From positions 1 to 64,000 of the forward strand of contig CAITIE010000104.1 of NCBI GenBank assembly GCA_903892355.1: a stretch of DNA of 64,000 bases. Reading direction: 5' to 3'. The stretch comes from an uncultured Pirellula sp. (lineage in GTDB: Bacteria; Planctomycetota; Planctomycetia; Pirellulales; Pirellulaceae). Within the stretch, counting starts at the first letter, position 1. The number at the start of each line of letters is the position of its first letter. Below the pieces are notes generated by a model that saw nothing but the letters and a program-made list of their open reading frames with translations, made no database searches and was not told the origin of the DNA. The position numbers were made by a program, and so were the translations under genes. Shown here in pieces: positions 17,827 through 27,328 of the stretch.

Positions 17827-18522
17827 CTACGCCGAAGCCGAATCGGCATCAGCACTCGGCATCGCGCACTCGGCAGCGGTCGCTTTTGCATACTCGGCGC
17901 CTGGTCGACGCCCGCGGCGTTTCTGCGTCGACGAAGGAATCAGGCTGCGGTCGACCCGCTGAATAAGACGGGTGATGCAAAGCTTATTCACGCTCACTTG
18001 GAGATCGTTGGCTTCTTTGCAAATCGAGTCGTGCAAGCTCTTGGGAATCCGAACGGTGATCATGCGCTGAGGCTCATTTGGATCGCAGTCAGGCAAATCT
18101 CGAGAGCGAAGAGCGGTCAACATCTCCAAAACCTTGCAGTGCGCATCGCTGCACTCGTACTCCCGCATCTCGGCGGCATCGGTGAACAAAGCCCGAACCA
18201 CCCCATCGACACCTACCGTCTCGCGGTAGAAGGCGGTCCAGGTCGGGGCCACTCCGAAGAGCTCCGTCGCCACCTCGAGAACTTGAGCACAACGGCCGGC
18301 CAACCCAACACTCCCGTCCCTCTTCGCCTTGAGCTCCGCGGCGACCTGATTGAATACTAGCATTTCAGCAGCAAGCTTTTCACCAGCTTCGTCAACCCTC
18401 TTGGCTGCGGCCGGCGATTTCGGGGAACCATACTCCGACCCGTCTGCACGACCCGCGGCTACTGGGCTCGAAAGCGGGCTGCTCAATGTGCTGCTGATAC
18501 CATCGCGAAATTCGAAATTCAT
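17827..18522 (-). CDS. Ribbon-helix-helix-like protein with long N-terminal region
   Basis: From ATG 18522 the protein has 231 residues. The recognisable part lies near the C-terminus: ITVRIPKSLHDSICKEAN followed by DLQVSVNKLCITRLIQ, an RHH/Arc-MetJ or HicB-like strand-helix-helix. It is followed by a basic KRRGRRPG patch and an acidic Ala-rich tail. The N-terminal 60 residues are Ser/Pro/Ala-rich, and the middle (LEVATELFGVAPTWTAFYRE) is predicted helical. DNA-binding regulation is the likely role, with an unknown target; no partner toxin gene is adjacent. GTG 18546 is an alternative start, but ATG 18522 has a better purine-rich leader (GGCAGAGAG). Confidence 0.65.
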   Translation of the reverse strand: MNFEFRDGISSTLSSPLSSPVAAGRADGSEYGSPKSPAAAKRVDEAGEKLAAEMLVFNQVAAELKAKRDGSVGLAGRCAQVLEVATELFGVAPTWTAFYRETVGVDGVVRALFTDAAEMREYECSDAHCKVLEMLTALRSRDLPDCDPNEPQRMITVRIPKSLHDSICKEANDLQVSVNKLCITRLIQRVDRSLIPSSTQKRRGRRPGAEYAKATAAECAMPSADADSASA

Positions 18523-19181
18523 AATCTCTCTGCCTTCCGTGTTCACCCGTCGCTAGGAACGGGCCAAGGTGTGGTCGACTGCTCTCAACGCGATCGTGCG
18601 CCCGACCAAACTGCGCTCCCTCGCGTCGCTCACCACTGGACAACTTTCGCAAACACGCCATTTCAAGCGTTCCTTGCCGCCTCTCCCGTGGGAACGCACC
18701 TATCTTGAGAATGCAGTCAATAGCTGCCACGCAAAGCCAATGCTGTCAATAACTTACGGCGATTTGATAGCACTGCACGCAATTTAAGCAGCACCCCCAG
18801 AGAGGGGGCTCTTACCTCCTGCCCAAAAACAAAGCATGCATTGCCTCACCAAATACCAAGTGTCCACTTGAGGGGCTATTGAGAAAAAAATCAAGTTTCA
18901 TGCCGTTGCTGCCGGGCGACGGGCTGGCCAGAGGGACCAAAGAGAGGTGCCGCGAATGCAGTCGAACGATCTTTCAACGTGACTGCAGCTAAGCAATTGC
19001 GAATGCCCGCAATGCTTTCTATCCGGGGGATATCAACAAGCAGCGGCCGGGGGAGCCGCACCTAGGGTGCACGACTCCGCCCGCAAGCAACTACAGTCCG
19101 CTTGCTAGCAAAACTTCAGAACATCAGGCCTCGAAAGCCTGGGCAGGCAGACGCCGGATCGACACCCGCCATCGAGGGGCA
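18523..19181. other. Gene-free region with several short hairpins
   Basis: There is no convincing gene in these 660 bp. Within it are short perfect stems: CAAGTG/CACTTG near 18868-18881, TATCC/GGATA near 19020-19032, GCACC/GGTGC near 19059-19072, GCAAGC/GCTTGC at about 19083-19107 and CAGGC/GCCTG near 19125-19142. The last four follow one another within about 125 bp and could form a structured RNA or leader on either strand. I do not recognise a known RNA family. Confidence 0.3.
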
Positions 19182-19475
19182 TCAGCCCAATCGCTCGAGC
19201 ATTTTTGAGAGCGCCTTGGTCATCATCTCGTCGGTATCGTAATTCCCTTCCGCGATCGCTTGCCGCAATTCGGCAACACGGTCGGCGCGGAACACTTCTC
19301 CACTCGATTGGTTCCCGATCGCCAAGGCTTCCGGGGACAGATCGAGCTGGTCGCTTGGAGCGGCAATCCCAGCTTCCGAAGCCGCCGCGCCGCGACTGGC
19401 ATCAACACCGTTTGCACGCGAAGCGGACCGAAGTGCATCCACGCCAGAAACGGAAAAATTATTCGAAATTTGCAT
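19182..19475 (-). CDS. flgM: Anti-sigma-28 factor FlgM
   Basis: A 97-residue protein whose C-terminal half (ADRVAELRQAIAEGNYDTDEM, then TKALSKMLERL) is the FlgM sigma-28-binding helix pair; the N-terminus is Ala/Ser-rich and probably disordered, as usual for FlgM. It should hold the flagellar sigma factor FliA inactive until hook completion, when it is exported. ATG 19475 is chosen over an upstream start because GGGAG lies 9 nt ahead of it. No other flagellar gene is adjacent; fliG lies 9 kb away. Confidence 0.88.
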   Translation of the reverse strand: MQISNNFSVSGVDALRSASRANGVDASRGAAASEAGIAAPSDQLDLSPEALAIGNQSSGEVFRADRVAELRQAIAEGNYDTDEMMTKALSKMLERLG

Positions 19476-20400
19476 CACCAAGATCTCCCTTGTATCGAAC
19501 AAAAACTCGGCGAACGCGACGAGGAAACACAGCTACCCTGTTTCCCAAATCGTGAACGATGGACTGCTACCGTGCGTGCGGTAATGAAACCGCGTGCTCG
19601 ATCCTTTCCTTCGCAGTCCGTGTCGCAGAGAGACCGTCCGTATAACTGGTCGAGGCGACTTTGCAAAGACGCTGCCTTCGAGCGAAGGCGACCAGGATAT
19701 CGTCCAATTTCTCACGCAAACACAACGAATTCATCAACTTACTACCTATTCCGATCAGTCAGCCAGTGCTTAATGGGTACTTGGTACGGATTCGACCAAT
19801 TACCCTACCACCCTCGGCTATCCTTTCGGAACTCTTACTAAGGCATTTCTGTCTAGCAAGCGCTGTGCCAATCTAGGGATGCTGTCTCGAAGTTATCCGA
19901 GCCCGAACCCCTCTCTCCACGAACTCTTTATACGCATTTCTGTTTGCCTGCGACAAGCTCTGATTCGGCCTCCCAAGACATTTCTCACGTTTCCACTCGG
20001 GAACCAGGGCCAATCTTGGACTGAAACGAATTGCCGATAATTCCAACGGCAGCCGGACACCTCGCGATCCGTATCGATACGCCGATCCTCAATGACCAAC
20101 GACAAAAAACCCAACACACCCTTTGAATGCAATCCCTTTTGATTGCCAGCATTCATCCGTTTGCAAACCTCAGGAATGAACTTACAAAGCCATGGGAAAT
20201 CTTTTCAAAACAAACCACCCCAAAGCTCCATAAATTTAGAAATCGAGATTGACCTCCAACATGGCCTCTTCCTATCTTACGTCCCGTTGTCGCGGGGCAT
20301 GGTAACCATCGGGAGCAACCACTCGATCAAGCCACATCCACGATAGCTACCGATCTTTGAAAATCGAATCTCCTCGATTCAATCGCTGGGAATGAGACTG
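19476..20400. other. Gene-free region upstream of flgM
   Basis: About 0.9 kb contains only short frames that overlap in several phases and have no recognisable motif. The flgM promoter should lie at the left end. The right end leads into the hairpin chain annotated separately. Confidence 0.4.
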
Positions 20401-20403
20401 CTC

Positions 20404-20588
20404 CTACGAGCCGCGTTAGCAGTTGGCACACGGATGTGCCATCTACTAATGATCGTCATTCTCAGCGAAAGCAGACTGAGCTCATGGATGATCACTTAGT
20501 CTGCGTTTGAAGCTTGGCTCCCGGAAAAGTAGCTCGTAGTCCTCCGTCCCCCCCTGGGACTCGTTCACTTCCGGGAGCCTTTTTTTTT
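20404..20588 (+). ncRNA. Candidate structured small RNA ending in an intrinsic terminator
   Basis: On the plus strand there is no reading frame but a chain of strong stems: TGGCACA/TGTGCCA with a 4-nt loop (20424-20430 with 20435-20441), a 10-bp stem with one G-U (20471-20480 with 20495-20504) and an 11-bp terminator stem (20516-20526 with 20569-20579) followed by nine T. In addition CTACGAGC (20404-20411) is perfectly complementary to GCTCGTAG (20532-20539), which lies in the terminator's large loop, so a long-range helix could compete with or embrace the local stems. The 5' end is not defined; a weak hairpin around 20366-20380 may belong to it. The family is unrecognised. Confidence 0.5.
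20516..20588 (+). terminator. Intrinsic terminator, plus strand
   Basis: An 11-bp perfect stem (GGCTCCCGGAA with TTCCGGGAGCC) closes a 42-nt loop that contains a further AGTCC/GGACT pairing, and is followed by nine consecutive T. The T tract points to plus-strand transcription even though the nearest plus-strand gene is more than 1 kb away on either side. It abuts the lpxK stop codon on the other strand. Confidence 0.75.
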
Positions 20589-20590
20589 AA

Positions 20591-21646
20591 CTATTGGATG
20601 CGTTCTAGAATACGCTGGAGATGCTCGTCCAAGATGTCTTCACCCGTGCGCACTTGCATTTCAACCCGTAGCGCCCACAACTCTCGACCAGCGATTCGGC
20701 AGGCGCCCAGTTTCGCCAGGTCTTTTCCGGTGCAAACGATCGCATCGGGGGCCGGATCCATCGCGGAAATACGATCCGAGATCGACGCTATGTCCGTCTG
20801 CGAAAATGGATGATGATCCGGAAAAACCAGATGCTCTAAAATGCGGACGTTGTGCTTTCGGAGAGTTGACTCGAATCCTTTCGGATTGCCGATCCCGCTA
20901 ATAGCCATCACCGTTTTATCGCAAAACGCAACCAATTCGCGTATTTCCCCATCCGCATTGACCCACTCCCGCGCGGAATGCTCCGCCTCAATCCAAGCCG
21001 CCCTCGGATTGAATCTCTGGATGCGTGTCCTGATCTCAGCTAGTTTTTGTGGCTCTACCAAATCTGCTCGCGTCGCGATGACCACATCCGCACGACGCAA
21101 CGCCGAAACCGGTTCTCGAAGCAGTCCTCGGGGAAGCAAGTAACCAAATCCGAATGGCTCCGTCGCATCGACTAGAACCACATTCAAATCCCGATGCAAC
21201 TTGCGATGCTGAAAGCCGTCGTCCAATATCAGCAACTGCATTTCCAGTTCTTCTACGGCGATCTTTGATGTGGCGACACGGTCCGGGGACTGCAAATGCG
21301 GCACGTCCGGGAGCAACACCTCCAACTCTTTGGCTTCGTCATTGACACCATCCTGCAACGCCCCATAGCCACGGGACAAGATCGCTACTCGCACCTCACG
21401 GGCACGAAACCACCGAGCTATAAAAACCGAAGCTGGAGTCTTCCCCGTCCCACCCGCCGTCAAATTACCGATCGAAATCACCGGTACACTTGCGGTTTCA
21501 ATCGCCTTAGAACCACGATCGTACAGCCAGTTACGGAATGCTATCACCACTCCGTAGGGCTGGGACGCAACCCACAATCCGGCCCGCGTCGCAATCGCGA
21601 ATGGGGAACGATTGGTTCCGTCGAGAATCGGCTCGAATCGTTTCAT
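20591..21646 (-). CDS. lpxK: Tetraacyldisaccharide 4'-kinase
   Basis: Phosphorylates the lipid A disaccharide precursor at the inner membrane. The 351-residue protein from ATG 21646 has an N-terminal hydrophobic helix region, the Walker A GNLTAGGTGKT (residues about 60-70), LSRGYG, the LpxK signature LLILDDGFQHRKL, and LLPRGLLREP. It supports LPS synthesis in this planctomycete. An 18-residue upstream extension is possible but lacks conservation. No other lpx gene is present in the window. Confidence 0.94.
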   Translation of the reverse strand: MKRFEPILDGTNRSPFAIATRAGLWVASQPYGVVIAFRNWLYDRGSKAIETASVPVISIGNLTAGGTGKTPASVFIARWFRAREVRVAILSRGYGALQDGVNDEAKELEVLLPDVPHLQSPDRVATSKIAVEELEMQLLILDDGFQHRKLHRDLNVVLVDATEPFGFGYLLPRGLLREPVSALRRADVVIATRADLVEPQKLAEIRTRIQRFNPRAAWIEAEHSAREWVNADGEIRELVAFCDKTVMAISGIGNPKGFESTLRKHNVRILEHLVFPDHHPFSQTDIASISDRISAMDPAPDAIVCTGKDLAKLGACRIAGRELWALRVEMQVRTGEDILDEHLQRILERIQ

Positions 21647-21888
21647 GCAGGAGTATTGTTCTAGAGTTCTTGTGCCGGACACGCCGTAACGAGTGGGCAT
21701 TCTACGCCACCGTGGCTCATTGCTCTAGCGGCACAGCCTAAGGAAATCTATCCTCCCAAAGCCCTTAACGCCGATGCCCACAACAAGGACAGCGGGATAG
21801 GGACAGCCGGCTCGGGACAGCGGGCTCGGGAAACTTCAATCTGGCTAAAACGATCCGTCGGAATGGCATCCATCGGGGAAACAACGCA

Positions 21889-22422
21889 ATGCAACCATCC
21901 ATACGACCACAAAAGGCGTCGATCGCCACTTGGATGCCCGTCGCTATCAGCGCCTTCATCGCCTTCCTGACGAGCTTGACTCCTTCCTGGAGCCAATCCG
22001 ACCTAAACGCACCGAGAAACACGCTCCCACCCTTACCAGCTAACGGCGGCCTTTTTGCGGAATCCGCCAGTTCCCAAGGAACAGGTCTTTCACCAACGGC
22101 ACAATCGCAGTCACCCGCCTACCACGGCGCATTGAACAGTTACGCTTCATCAACGGTCGCGGTCATAGGTCCATCGAATGCCGCCGCAACAGGGACTCAC
22201 CTGATGAGTACTGCCACCTTGAGCAATGGGTCCCAACAAGTTGTCTTGATCGATCCCTCGAAAATGACTCTGGTGGTCTACCACGTCGAACCCACCAAGG
22301 GAGATGTGCAACTGAAAAGCGTGCGCAAAATCGACGCTGATTTTTCGCTGGAAGAGTTCAATCTGAGTGAACCAACCCCGTCAACAATCCGAAAGAATGT
22401 GCGACCATTCCACGATCGTTAG
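21889..22422 (+). CDS. Conserved secreted hypothetical protein
   Basis: This 177-residue protein has an N-terminal hydrophobic segment (VAISAFIAFLTSLTPSWSQS) that looks like a signal peptide with possible cleavage after WSQ. A low-complexity Ser/Ala/Pro region follows. The C-terminal 65 residues look folded: THLMSTATLSNGSQQVVLID, then SKMTLVVYHVEPTKGDVQLK and RKIDADFSLEEFN. I do not recognise a family. It is convergent with the vWA operon downstream. The composition and single segment suggest an envelope or periplasmic protein. Confidence 0.6.
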   Translation: MQPSIRPQKASIATWMPVAISAFIAFLTSLTPSWSQSDLNAPRNTLPPLPANGGLFAESASSQGTGLSPTAQSQSPAYHGALNSYASSTVAVIGPSNAAATGTHLMSTATLSNGSQQVVLIDPSKMTLVVYHVEPTKGDVQLKSVRKIDADFSLEEFNLSEPTPSTIRKNVRPFHDR

Positions 22423-22457
22423 TCGCCACACTTCATCTCCGAGGATAGGACGCAAAC

Positions 22458-22505
22458 GGCCAGTACTATCTAGGGCCAGTACTATCTAGGGCCAGTACTA
22501 TCTAG
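22458..22505. repeat. 16-bp tandem repeat, three copies
   Basis: Three identical head-to-tail copies of GGCCAGTACTATCTAG occupy 22458-22505, between two convergent genes. There are no spacers, so it is a minisatellite rather than a CRISPR. Confidence 0.92.
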
Positions 22506-22514
22506 GGCCGGCCC

Positions 22515-24836
22515 CTAAGGTACGCCCCACATTTTCCGCAGCCCCCACTGGCTGATCAATAACGCCGCTAGCCCTACAAAAACGAGCCAGGAATCGATGG
22601 TGCTGTCTCCCAATCGGTAGCTTTCGATCGCCGTCTCTGTCGCTTGCCGCCGCCGCTCTAAAATCCGTTGGATAATCCCATCGCTTTGTTCCGGCGCCAC
22701 CAACTCGCCCCCTGCGGACTCGTTCAGTTTGGCAAGTTGGCTTAGGAGTTGCCAATCCGGCATCGGCTGCATGGTTTCAATCGATCGATCCATCACGATG
22801 AACGGCAACCTAGCCTCAATCTGTTGGCCCTTGGCCCCGATCGCTTTCGCTCGCCACTCGTACCGGCCTGCTTGCGAGACCCCTTCGAACCGATGCTTCA
22901 TGCTGGTTGCATCGCGGCGTCCCCACGCAACTTCTCCCAAGTCCTCTTCGGTGGATGCCCCCTTTGGATTGCTGGGGTCTCCCAATCGCCAAAGATGCAC
23001 GAAAACCGCCTTCGGCATCTCGACATTATTGGAACCAGGATTCCATGTCATCAAAACATCCGAGGGTTGGTTCAGAAAAAGCCTTCGCGGAGACATGGTC
23101 AATTGCATCCCTTCCTCGACCTGCTCCCGACGCAATCCCCACAACGCGATCTGCCTCCAGAATTGCTTGAACTCTTTCCCCTTGCCCTGCCTTAACCATT
23201 GGAACGTGGAATCAAAGGCTAGACAGAGAACACGTCCTTTTTCAGCCACTCCGGTCACCATCAGCGGTTGCCCTGCGTCACCGCTGGCCATTAAGTTCAC
23301 GCCAGGAGCGTTCTTGATTCCATCCCATCGACTCGCTCCTGTGAGGGGCTTCATCTCCGCCCATGACTTGTTGAAGTCAGCCCCTGGCTCACCAATCTGA
23401 AGCAGCTTGTCGGTCGTTCGCGGAATCAGTCGAATCGCTCCTGGATATTGGGAACGAAGATCGATCGGTGCATCGCGGCGTTGACGCGCACCGGCTCCCA
23501 TCACCACGGGCAGAATGTCGGCCAAGGGCGTTTTGTCCCAACCACCGGCCGAATACGCGAAATATCCACCTAACGTGATCAAACCAGCCCCTTTGTTCAC
23601 TTGATCGGCGATCAGTTTGGCACCGGCCGGACCGATGGCATCGGAATCAAGGTCTCCCAAAATGAAGAGATCATAGACACCATTGGACAATCGGGATGAC
23701 AAATCGACAGGCCATTTCTGTACCGGCTCGCGAGCGATCCACAATCGATCGACTTGCATGTCGGGAGACTCAAGCAATGCATTGGCGATAAATCGAGCTT
23801 CGGTTCGAGGCTCTCCTTCGATGTAGAGAACACGGGCACCACCACCTCGCACATTCAAGTAGGCTGTCGCTTCGTTATTTTCAGTGACCGCCTCCCCATC
23901 CACCGGTTCCGCTTTCACGATCAATTCGTACGAACCTGCATCCGGCGCGATGAGGGGTATTTGGAATGCCACAGACTGATCCGATTTGACGGACCGTACC
24001 GTCGTCTGCTCTACGGGCCTCGCCACCCCATCGGGACCAACCATCGAAAGCCCGATGACGATATCTCGGTTTGTCACTCCGCGGGCTTTGAGCATCCCTC
24101 GCACGTAGATTTGATTTTTCGTGTAGACATCAAGCTGTTCCGGGACTCCATCGATTGCGAGATCCTTCGCCATCTCGTTATCCCCACGCGGGCCGATACC
24201 GATCAAAAACAACGGGATATCCAAACGCCCTAATTGCCTCGCTACCTGCTGTGGGTCTATCTTTGCCGGCGATTCCGTCTGAGCTCCATCGCCCATCCAA
24301 ATGACCGACGTCAACGGCGAACTAAACGTTGTCGTTGCAACTTGATTGAGCGGACCACCGATATCGGTGGTTCCGCCGAGTGGCTTGGGTGGCAATGTCG
24401 GCTTCGCATTTTCTTCGGAATTGCTTGCCAATTCGCCAAGCCCTTGGGCTTTTCCGTCGTACGTAAATGGAGCGAGGATGGTCTCGTTCCCGAACTGACT
24501 TCGCGCGTTCCAAAGCGCATTCCAAATCTCTAATTGGCTCTCCCATCGGGTCGACTGGCCATCCCCCGAACTCAATTGCATGCTCGTCGATACGTCCATC
24601 ATGACAGCGATGGTGCCTCGCGGCTCACGCTGCCGTGTCCAAGTGAATCCTGGTTTGAGTAGCACTAGGAGCAATAACAATGCCACAAAAAGTCGCAATC
24701 CCCACAGGATCGCTCGCTGCGTTGGTTTGAGAGTTGAGGCATCCCGGATGGCGAAGAGGATAAACCCCAAGCCTAGTGCTGTTGCAAGCACCAGTGCATA
24801 ACTTCCAAACACTGGCGAGAGAGTCCAGTCCATCAT
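22515..24836 (-). CDS. Membrane protein with vWA and glutamine-amidotransferase-like domains
   Basis: A 773-residue protein with two N-terminal membrane helices (about 12-30 and 44-62), a vWA domain beginning at the MIDAS motif DVSTS (from D81; the GTTD Thr and GDGA Asp complete it), a class I glutamine-amidotransferase-like segment (GGGARVLYIEGEPRTE, then LGGYFAYSAGGW) and a C-terminal membrane helix (about 745-765). Large planctomycete proteins of this kind occur in operons with BatA and DUF58 proteins. They are thought to act in envelope stress or maturation complexes; the exact role is unknown. Its ATG overlaps the stop of the BatA-like gene by 4 bp. Confidence 0.82.
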   Translation of the reverse strand: MMDWTLSPVFGSYALVLATALGLGFILFAIRDASTLKPTQRAILWGLRLFVALLLLLVLLKPGFTWTRQREPRGTIAVMMDVSTSMQLSSGDGQSTRWESQLEIWNALWNARSQFGNETILAPFTYDGKAQGLGELASNSEENAKPTLPPKPLGGTTDIGGPLNQVATTTFSSPLTSVIWMGDGAQTESPAKIDPQQVARQLGRLDIPLFLIGIGPRGDNEMAKDLAIDGVPEQLDVYTKNQIYVRGMLKARGVTNRDIVIGLSMVGPDGVARPVEQTTVRSVKSDQSVAFQIPLIAPDAGSYELIVKAEPVDGEAVTENNEATAYLNVRGGGARVLYIEGEPRTEARFIANALLESPDMQVDRLWIAREPVQKWPVDLSSRLSNGVYDLFILGDLDSDAIGPAGAKLIADQVNKGAGLITLGGYFAYSAGGWDKTPLADILPVVMGAGARQRRDAPIDLRSQYPGAIRLIPRTTDKLLQIGEPGADFNKSWAEMKPLTGASRWDGIKNAPGVNLMASGDAGQPLMVTGVAEKGRVLCLAFDSTFQWLRQGKGKEFKQFWRQIALWGLRREQVEEGMQLTMSPRRLFLNQPSDVLMTWNPGSNNVEMPKAVFVHLWRLGDPSNPKGASTEEDLGEVAWGRRDATSMKHRFEGVSQAGRYEWRAKAIGAKGQQIEARLPFIVMDRSIETMQPMPDWQLLSQLAKLNESAGGELVAPEQSDGIIQRILERRRQATETAIESYRLGDSTIDSWLVFVGLAALLISQWGLRKMWGVP

Positions 24837-27307
24837 GATTTGCCTCGCGAGGTGGAGGCGTAAAATCGACTCGACATGGTTTGCTCAGCCATCACCATCA
24901 TCGTCACGATAACCAAGAGGAATGGTGTTAGATCCTTGCCATACCTACCTTCCCCGATCGACGATTGGACTTGTTCTTTCGTCTTCGCGATCAAATAGCC
25001 ATTTTTGCCTAGCACTTCATCGAGCTTGCCAGATGGCGTTCGCTCCAATGAAATCTCGTCGCGATCCACGTTCACACTGAAACCACGCACCACGGGACCA
25101 CGTGGCCGGACACCTCGCAATCGATACTGCCCCGGCTGTCGGGTAAACGAGTAGGAAATCAGCTCATCCGCAGATTCTACGCGAACGACATCCCCACCCG
25201 GATGAAACAATTCGTAGACCTTCGGGTATTGGGTAGTGTTGTTATCGAGGAGCGATGTCGCATCGATCGTGTAGTTCACGGGATGCTTGTTATGCGTGGC
25301 TAAGTACCTGGTCGCGCCCAAAAACAGAGCGAACCCAGGCCAAGCATCAGAACTGGTCGTGAACAATTCACTCCACGGTTGCGTCGTCGCCGTGGAATTG
25401 GGTTCGGGATAAGGAAACGTCATTACAAGGATACGTCCCTGCCCCCGCACCCATTCGACAATCGCTGGTAGCTCGCTGCCGGTAAACTTCATGATCTCCG
25501 ATGCACCAGGCACCAAATTCTCAAGATCCCAGTGACGAAACACCGGATAATTCACCCAGGGAATCTCTCGTATCGGTCGCTCGAATAACGACCAAATCGG
25601 ATGGTTTTCAATCACAGGACTCAGGACCATCGAGCGGTCATCCCAGTCGCGCCGGCTCATTCGCTTGATCTTTCCAGGCACCAAACTCGCCAAACCATTC
25701 GATGCCATTGCTTCCGCCGACTGCGCTGCTGGTCCGAGAACTACCAACAGGCCACCCCCTCCGTCCACCCAGGCCAACAAGCGATCCGCGTCATCGGCAC
25801 TCAAACTACGGGGGTTGAACAATACCATATGACCATACTTGGCCAAATCCATGTTCGAAATGCGACTGGTCGGTTCCACGACTGCAGTTATCGGAACGAC
25901 CGGTGCACTCGTTGAGCTTCCTTCATTGCTACTTACCTTGCCAGCGCCGCTCCCAGGATCTATTCCCACACCGCGCCCAGGGTCCAGCATCAAGGAAACC
26001 AGTTGACCGTCACGGCTGTCATCCGCAATCACCGCCGCTTGGCCTTGCTGCTGCGCCTCAATCGTCAGGTAGCTCACATTATCCAGCTCGAGTGGATCTG
26101 GTCGTGATAATCTCAAGACAGCGTGGTTCGTGCCCTCCACCAAGTTTCGAATCACCATTTGAATCGTAACCGACTCGCCTTTGGGAACTTGGACCAACTG
26201 TCGCTCGACCAGTTTGCTCTCGGGCACTACCATCTTTCCTTCACGCACCATCGGGAGCTTGCGATCGACCGTTTCGACCGCCAGTTCGCACATCAACTGC
26301 TCCTCGGAAGCCTCTCGATTCGCCACGATGTCAGCGGTCACGCTGATCTGACCACCAGGTATGGCCGATTCCTGGCTCAGTCGCACATTCGAAATTGACC
26401 AATTCTTGATTTCCTCCTCGGGAACACTCAGATCGATCAATTGCAAAAGCACCTTGGGCTGCGGGTTACCTGCCGCATCTTTCGCGGAAAGCTTCTGCAC
26501 GAGATCGGCGGAGCCTGCATTCTCCCAACCTTTGTCTCGCATATCGGTCAGCACATAGATTTCGCGTCGTTCCAGCTCACTCTTCCGCAACACTTCGATC
26601 GCCGAACTGATGCGATCCGCAAGATTTGCCACTTTTCCCTCGACCGCTACCCTCTCCAATTGGCGTTCCGCCGACAATCGATCAGGATTGAGTCGGACTC
26701 CTCCATCACCTCCCACAATGGCGATCTGGCTGGGAACAGGAAAGCGATCCATCAACCATCGTGCCATCTCCTTCGCATCTTCCAAGCGCGTGGTGTTGTG
26801 GTATCGGTACCCCATCGAAGGTGACGTATCGACGATGATCGCTGCGCATACCGGACCGCCGGTATTGACCAATGCCAATGGTTCTCCATTGTTCACCGTC
26901 GACGAAAAAAACATTGCAGAGGCACCCCAACAGATTGCCGCGACCGCTCCTGCAATCGCGATCAATGGCCATGGCTTTTTTCCTCCCCATGCAATGAACG
27001 TGGTCGCCGAAGCGATGATGGCTAGTATCGCCAAAAGCCCACCGAGCGCGACGTCTCCGAACAATCCTATCACCACGCGCGGCGATGCCAGCGCCAATGC
27101 CAGTACGAGGAGCAGCAGTACTCGCAAAGCCAACAAAAGCCACCGCTTTACGCTCCAACCTCGCTGCGCCACGATGGCTGTTTCACGCACGAATCGCACC
27201 GCAGGGAACGGGATCTGCTTAGGCTGCCGCCTACCCAGCAGATGCATTGCAATCGGTGCAGCGGCTGCAATCGCTCCGAGCAGAAGTGAGATATGAAGAA
27301 AGGTCAT
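24833..27307 (-). CDS. BatA-type vWA membrane protein
   Basis: An 824-residue protein. The N-terminus (LLLGAIAAAAPIAMHLLGRR, then IPFPAVRFV) is the BatA 'aerotolerance regulator' N-terminal domain. Further helices lie at about 56-82, 88-107 and 116-135. A vWA domain has its MIDAS at VDTSPSMG (D160). The middle has a CARDB-like beta region (ISVTADIVANREASEEQ) and a GATase-like stretch, and the C-terminus ends in one helix. It probably forms a complex with the vWA/GATase protein and the DUF58 protein encoded next to it. It lies 21 bp downstream of the DUF58 gene. Confidence 0.85.
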   Translation of the reverse strand: MTFLHISLLLGAIAAAAPIAMHLLGRRQPKQIPFPAVRFVRETAIVAQRGWSVKRWLLLALRVLLLLVLALALASPRVVIGLFGDVALGGLLAILAIIASATTFIAWGGKKPWPLIAIAGAVAAICWGASAMFFSSTVNNGEPLALVNTGGPVCAAIIVDTSPSMGYRYHNTTRLEDAKEMARWLMDRFPVPSQIAIVGGDGGVRLNPDRLSAERQLERVAVEGKVANLADRISSAIEVLRKSELERREIYVLTDMRDKGWENAGSADLVQKLSAKDAAGNPQPKVLLQLIDLSVPEEEIKNWSISNVRLSQESAIPGGQISVTADIVANREASEEQLMCELAVETVDRKLPMVREGKMVVPESKLVERQLVQVPKGESVTIQMVIRNLVEGTNHAVLRLSRPDPLELDNVSYLTIEAQQQGQAAVIADDSRDGQLVSLMLDPGRGVGIDPGSGAGKVSSNEGSSTSAPVVPITAVVEPTSRISNMDLAKYGHMVLFNPRSLSADDADRLLAWVDGGGGLLVVLGPAAQSAEAMASNGLASLVPGKIKRMSRRDWDDRSMVLSPVIENHPIWSLFERPIREIPWVNYPVFRHWDLENLVPGASEIMKFTGSELPAIVEWVRGQGRILVMTFPYPEPNSTATTQPWSELFTTSSDAWPGFALFLGATRYLATHNKHPVNYTIDATSLLDNNTTQYPKVYELFHPGGDVVRVESADELISYSFTRQPGQYRLRGVRPRGPVVRGFSVNVDRDEISLERTPSGKLDEVLGKNGYLIAKTKEQVQSSIGEGRYGKDLTPFLLVIVTMMVMAEQTMSSRFYASTSRGKS

Positions 27308-27328
27308 TCGACGCGTTCCAAGCCCCGT

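Noticed and set aside
17375..17962. Frames across the rnpB region, up to 195 codons
   Set aside because: They lie over the RNase P RNA, whose universal blocks and P1 pairing are unambiguous.
20143..20346. 67-codon plus-strand frame ahead of the candidate ncRNA
   Set aside because: No Shine-Dalgarno, no recognisable motif, and overlapping frames on both strands; not enough to call a gene.
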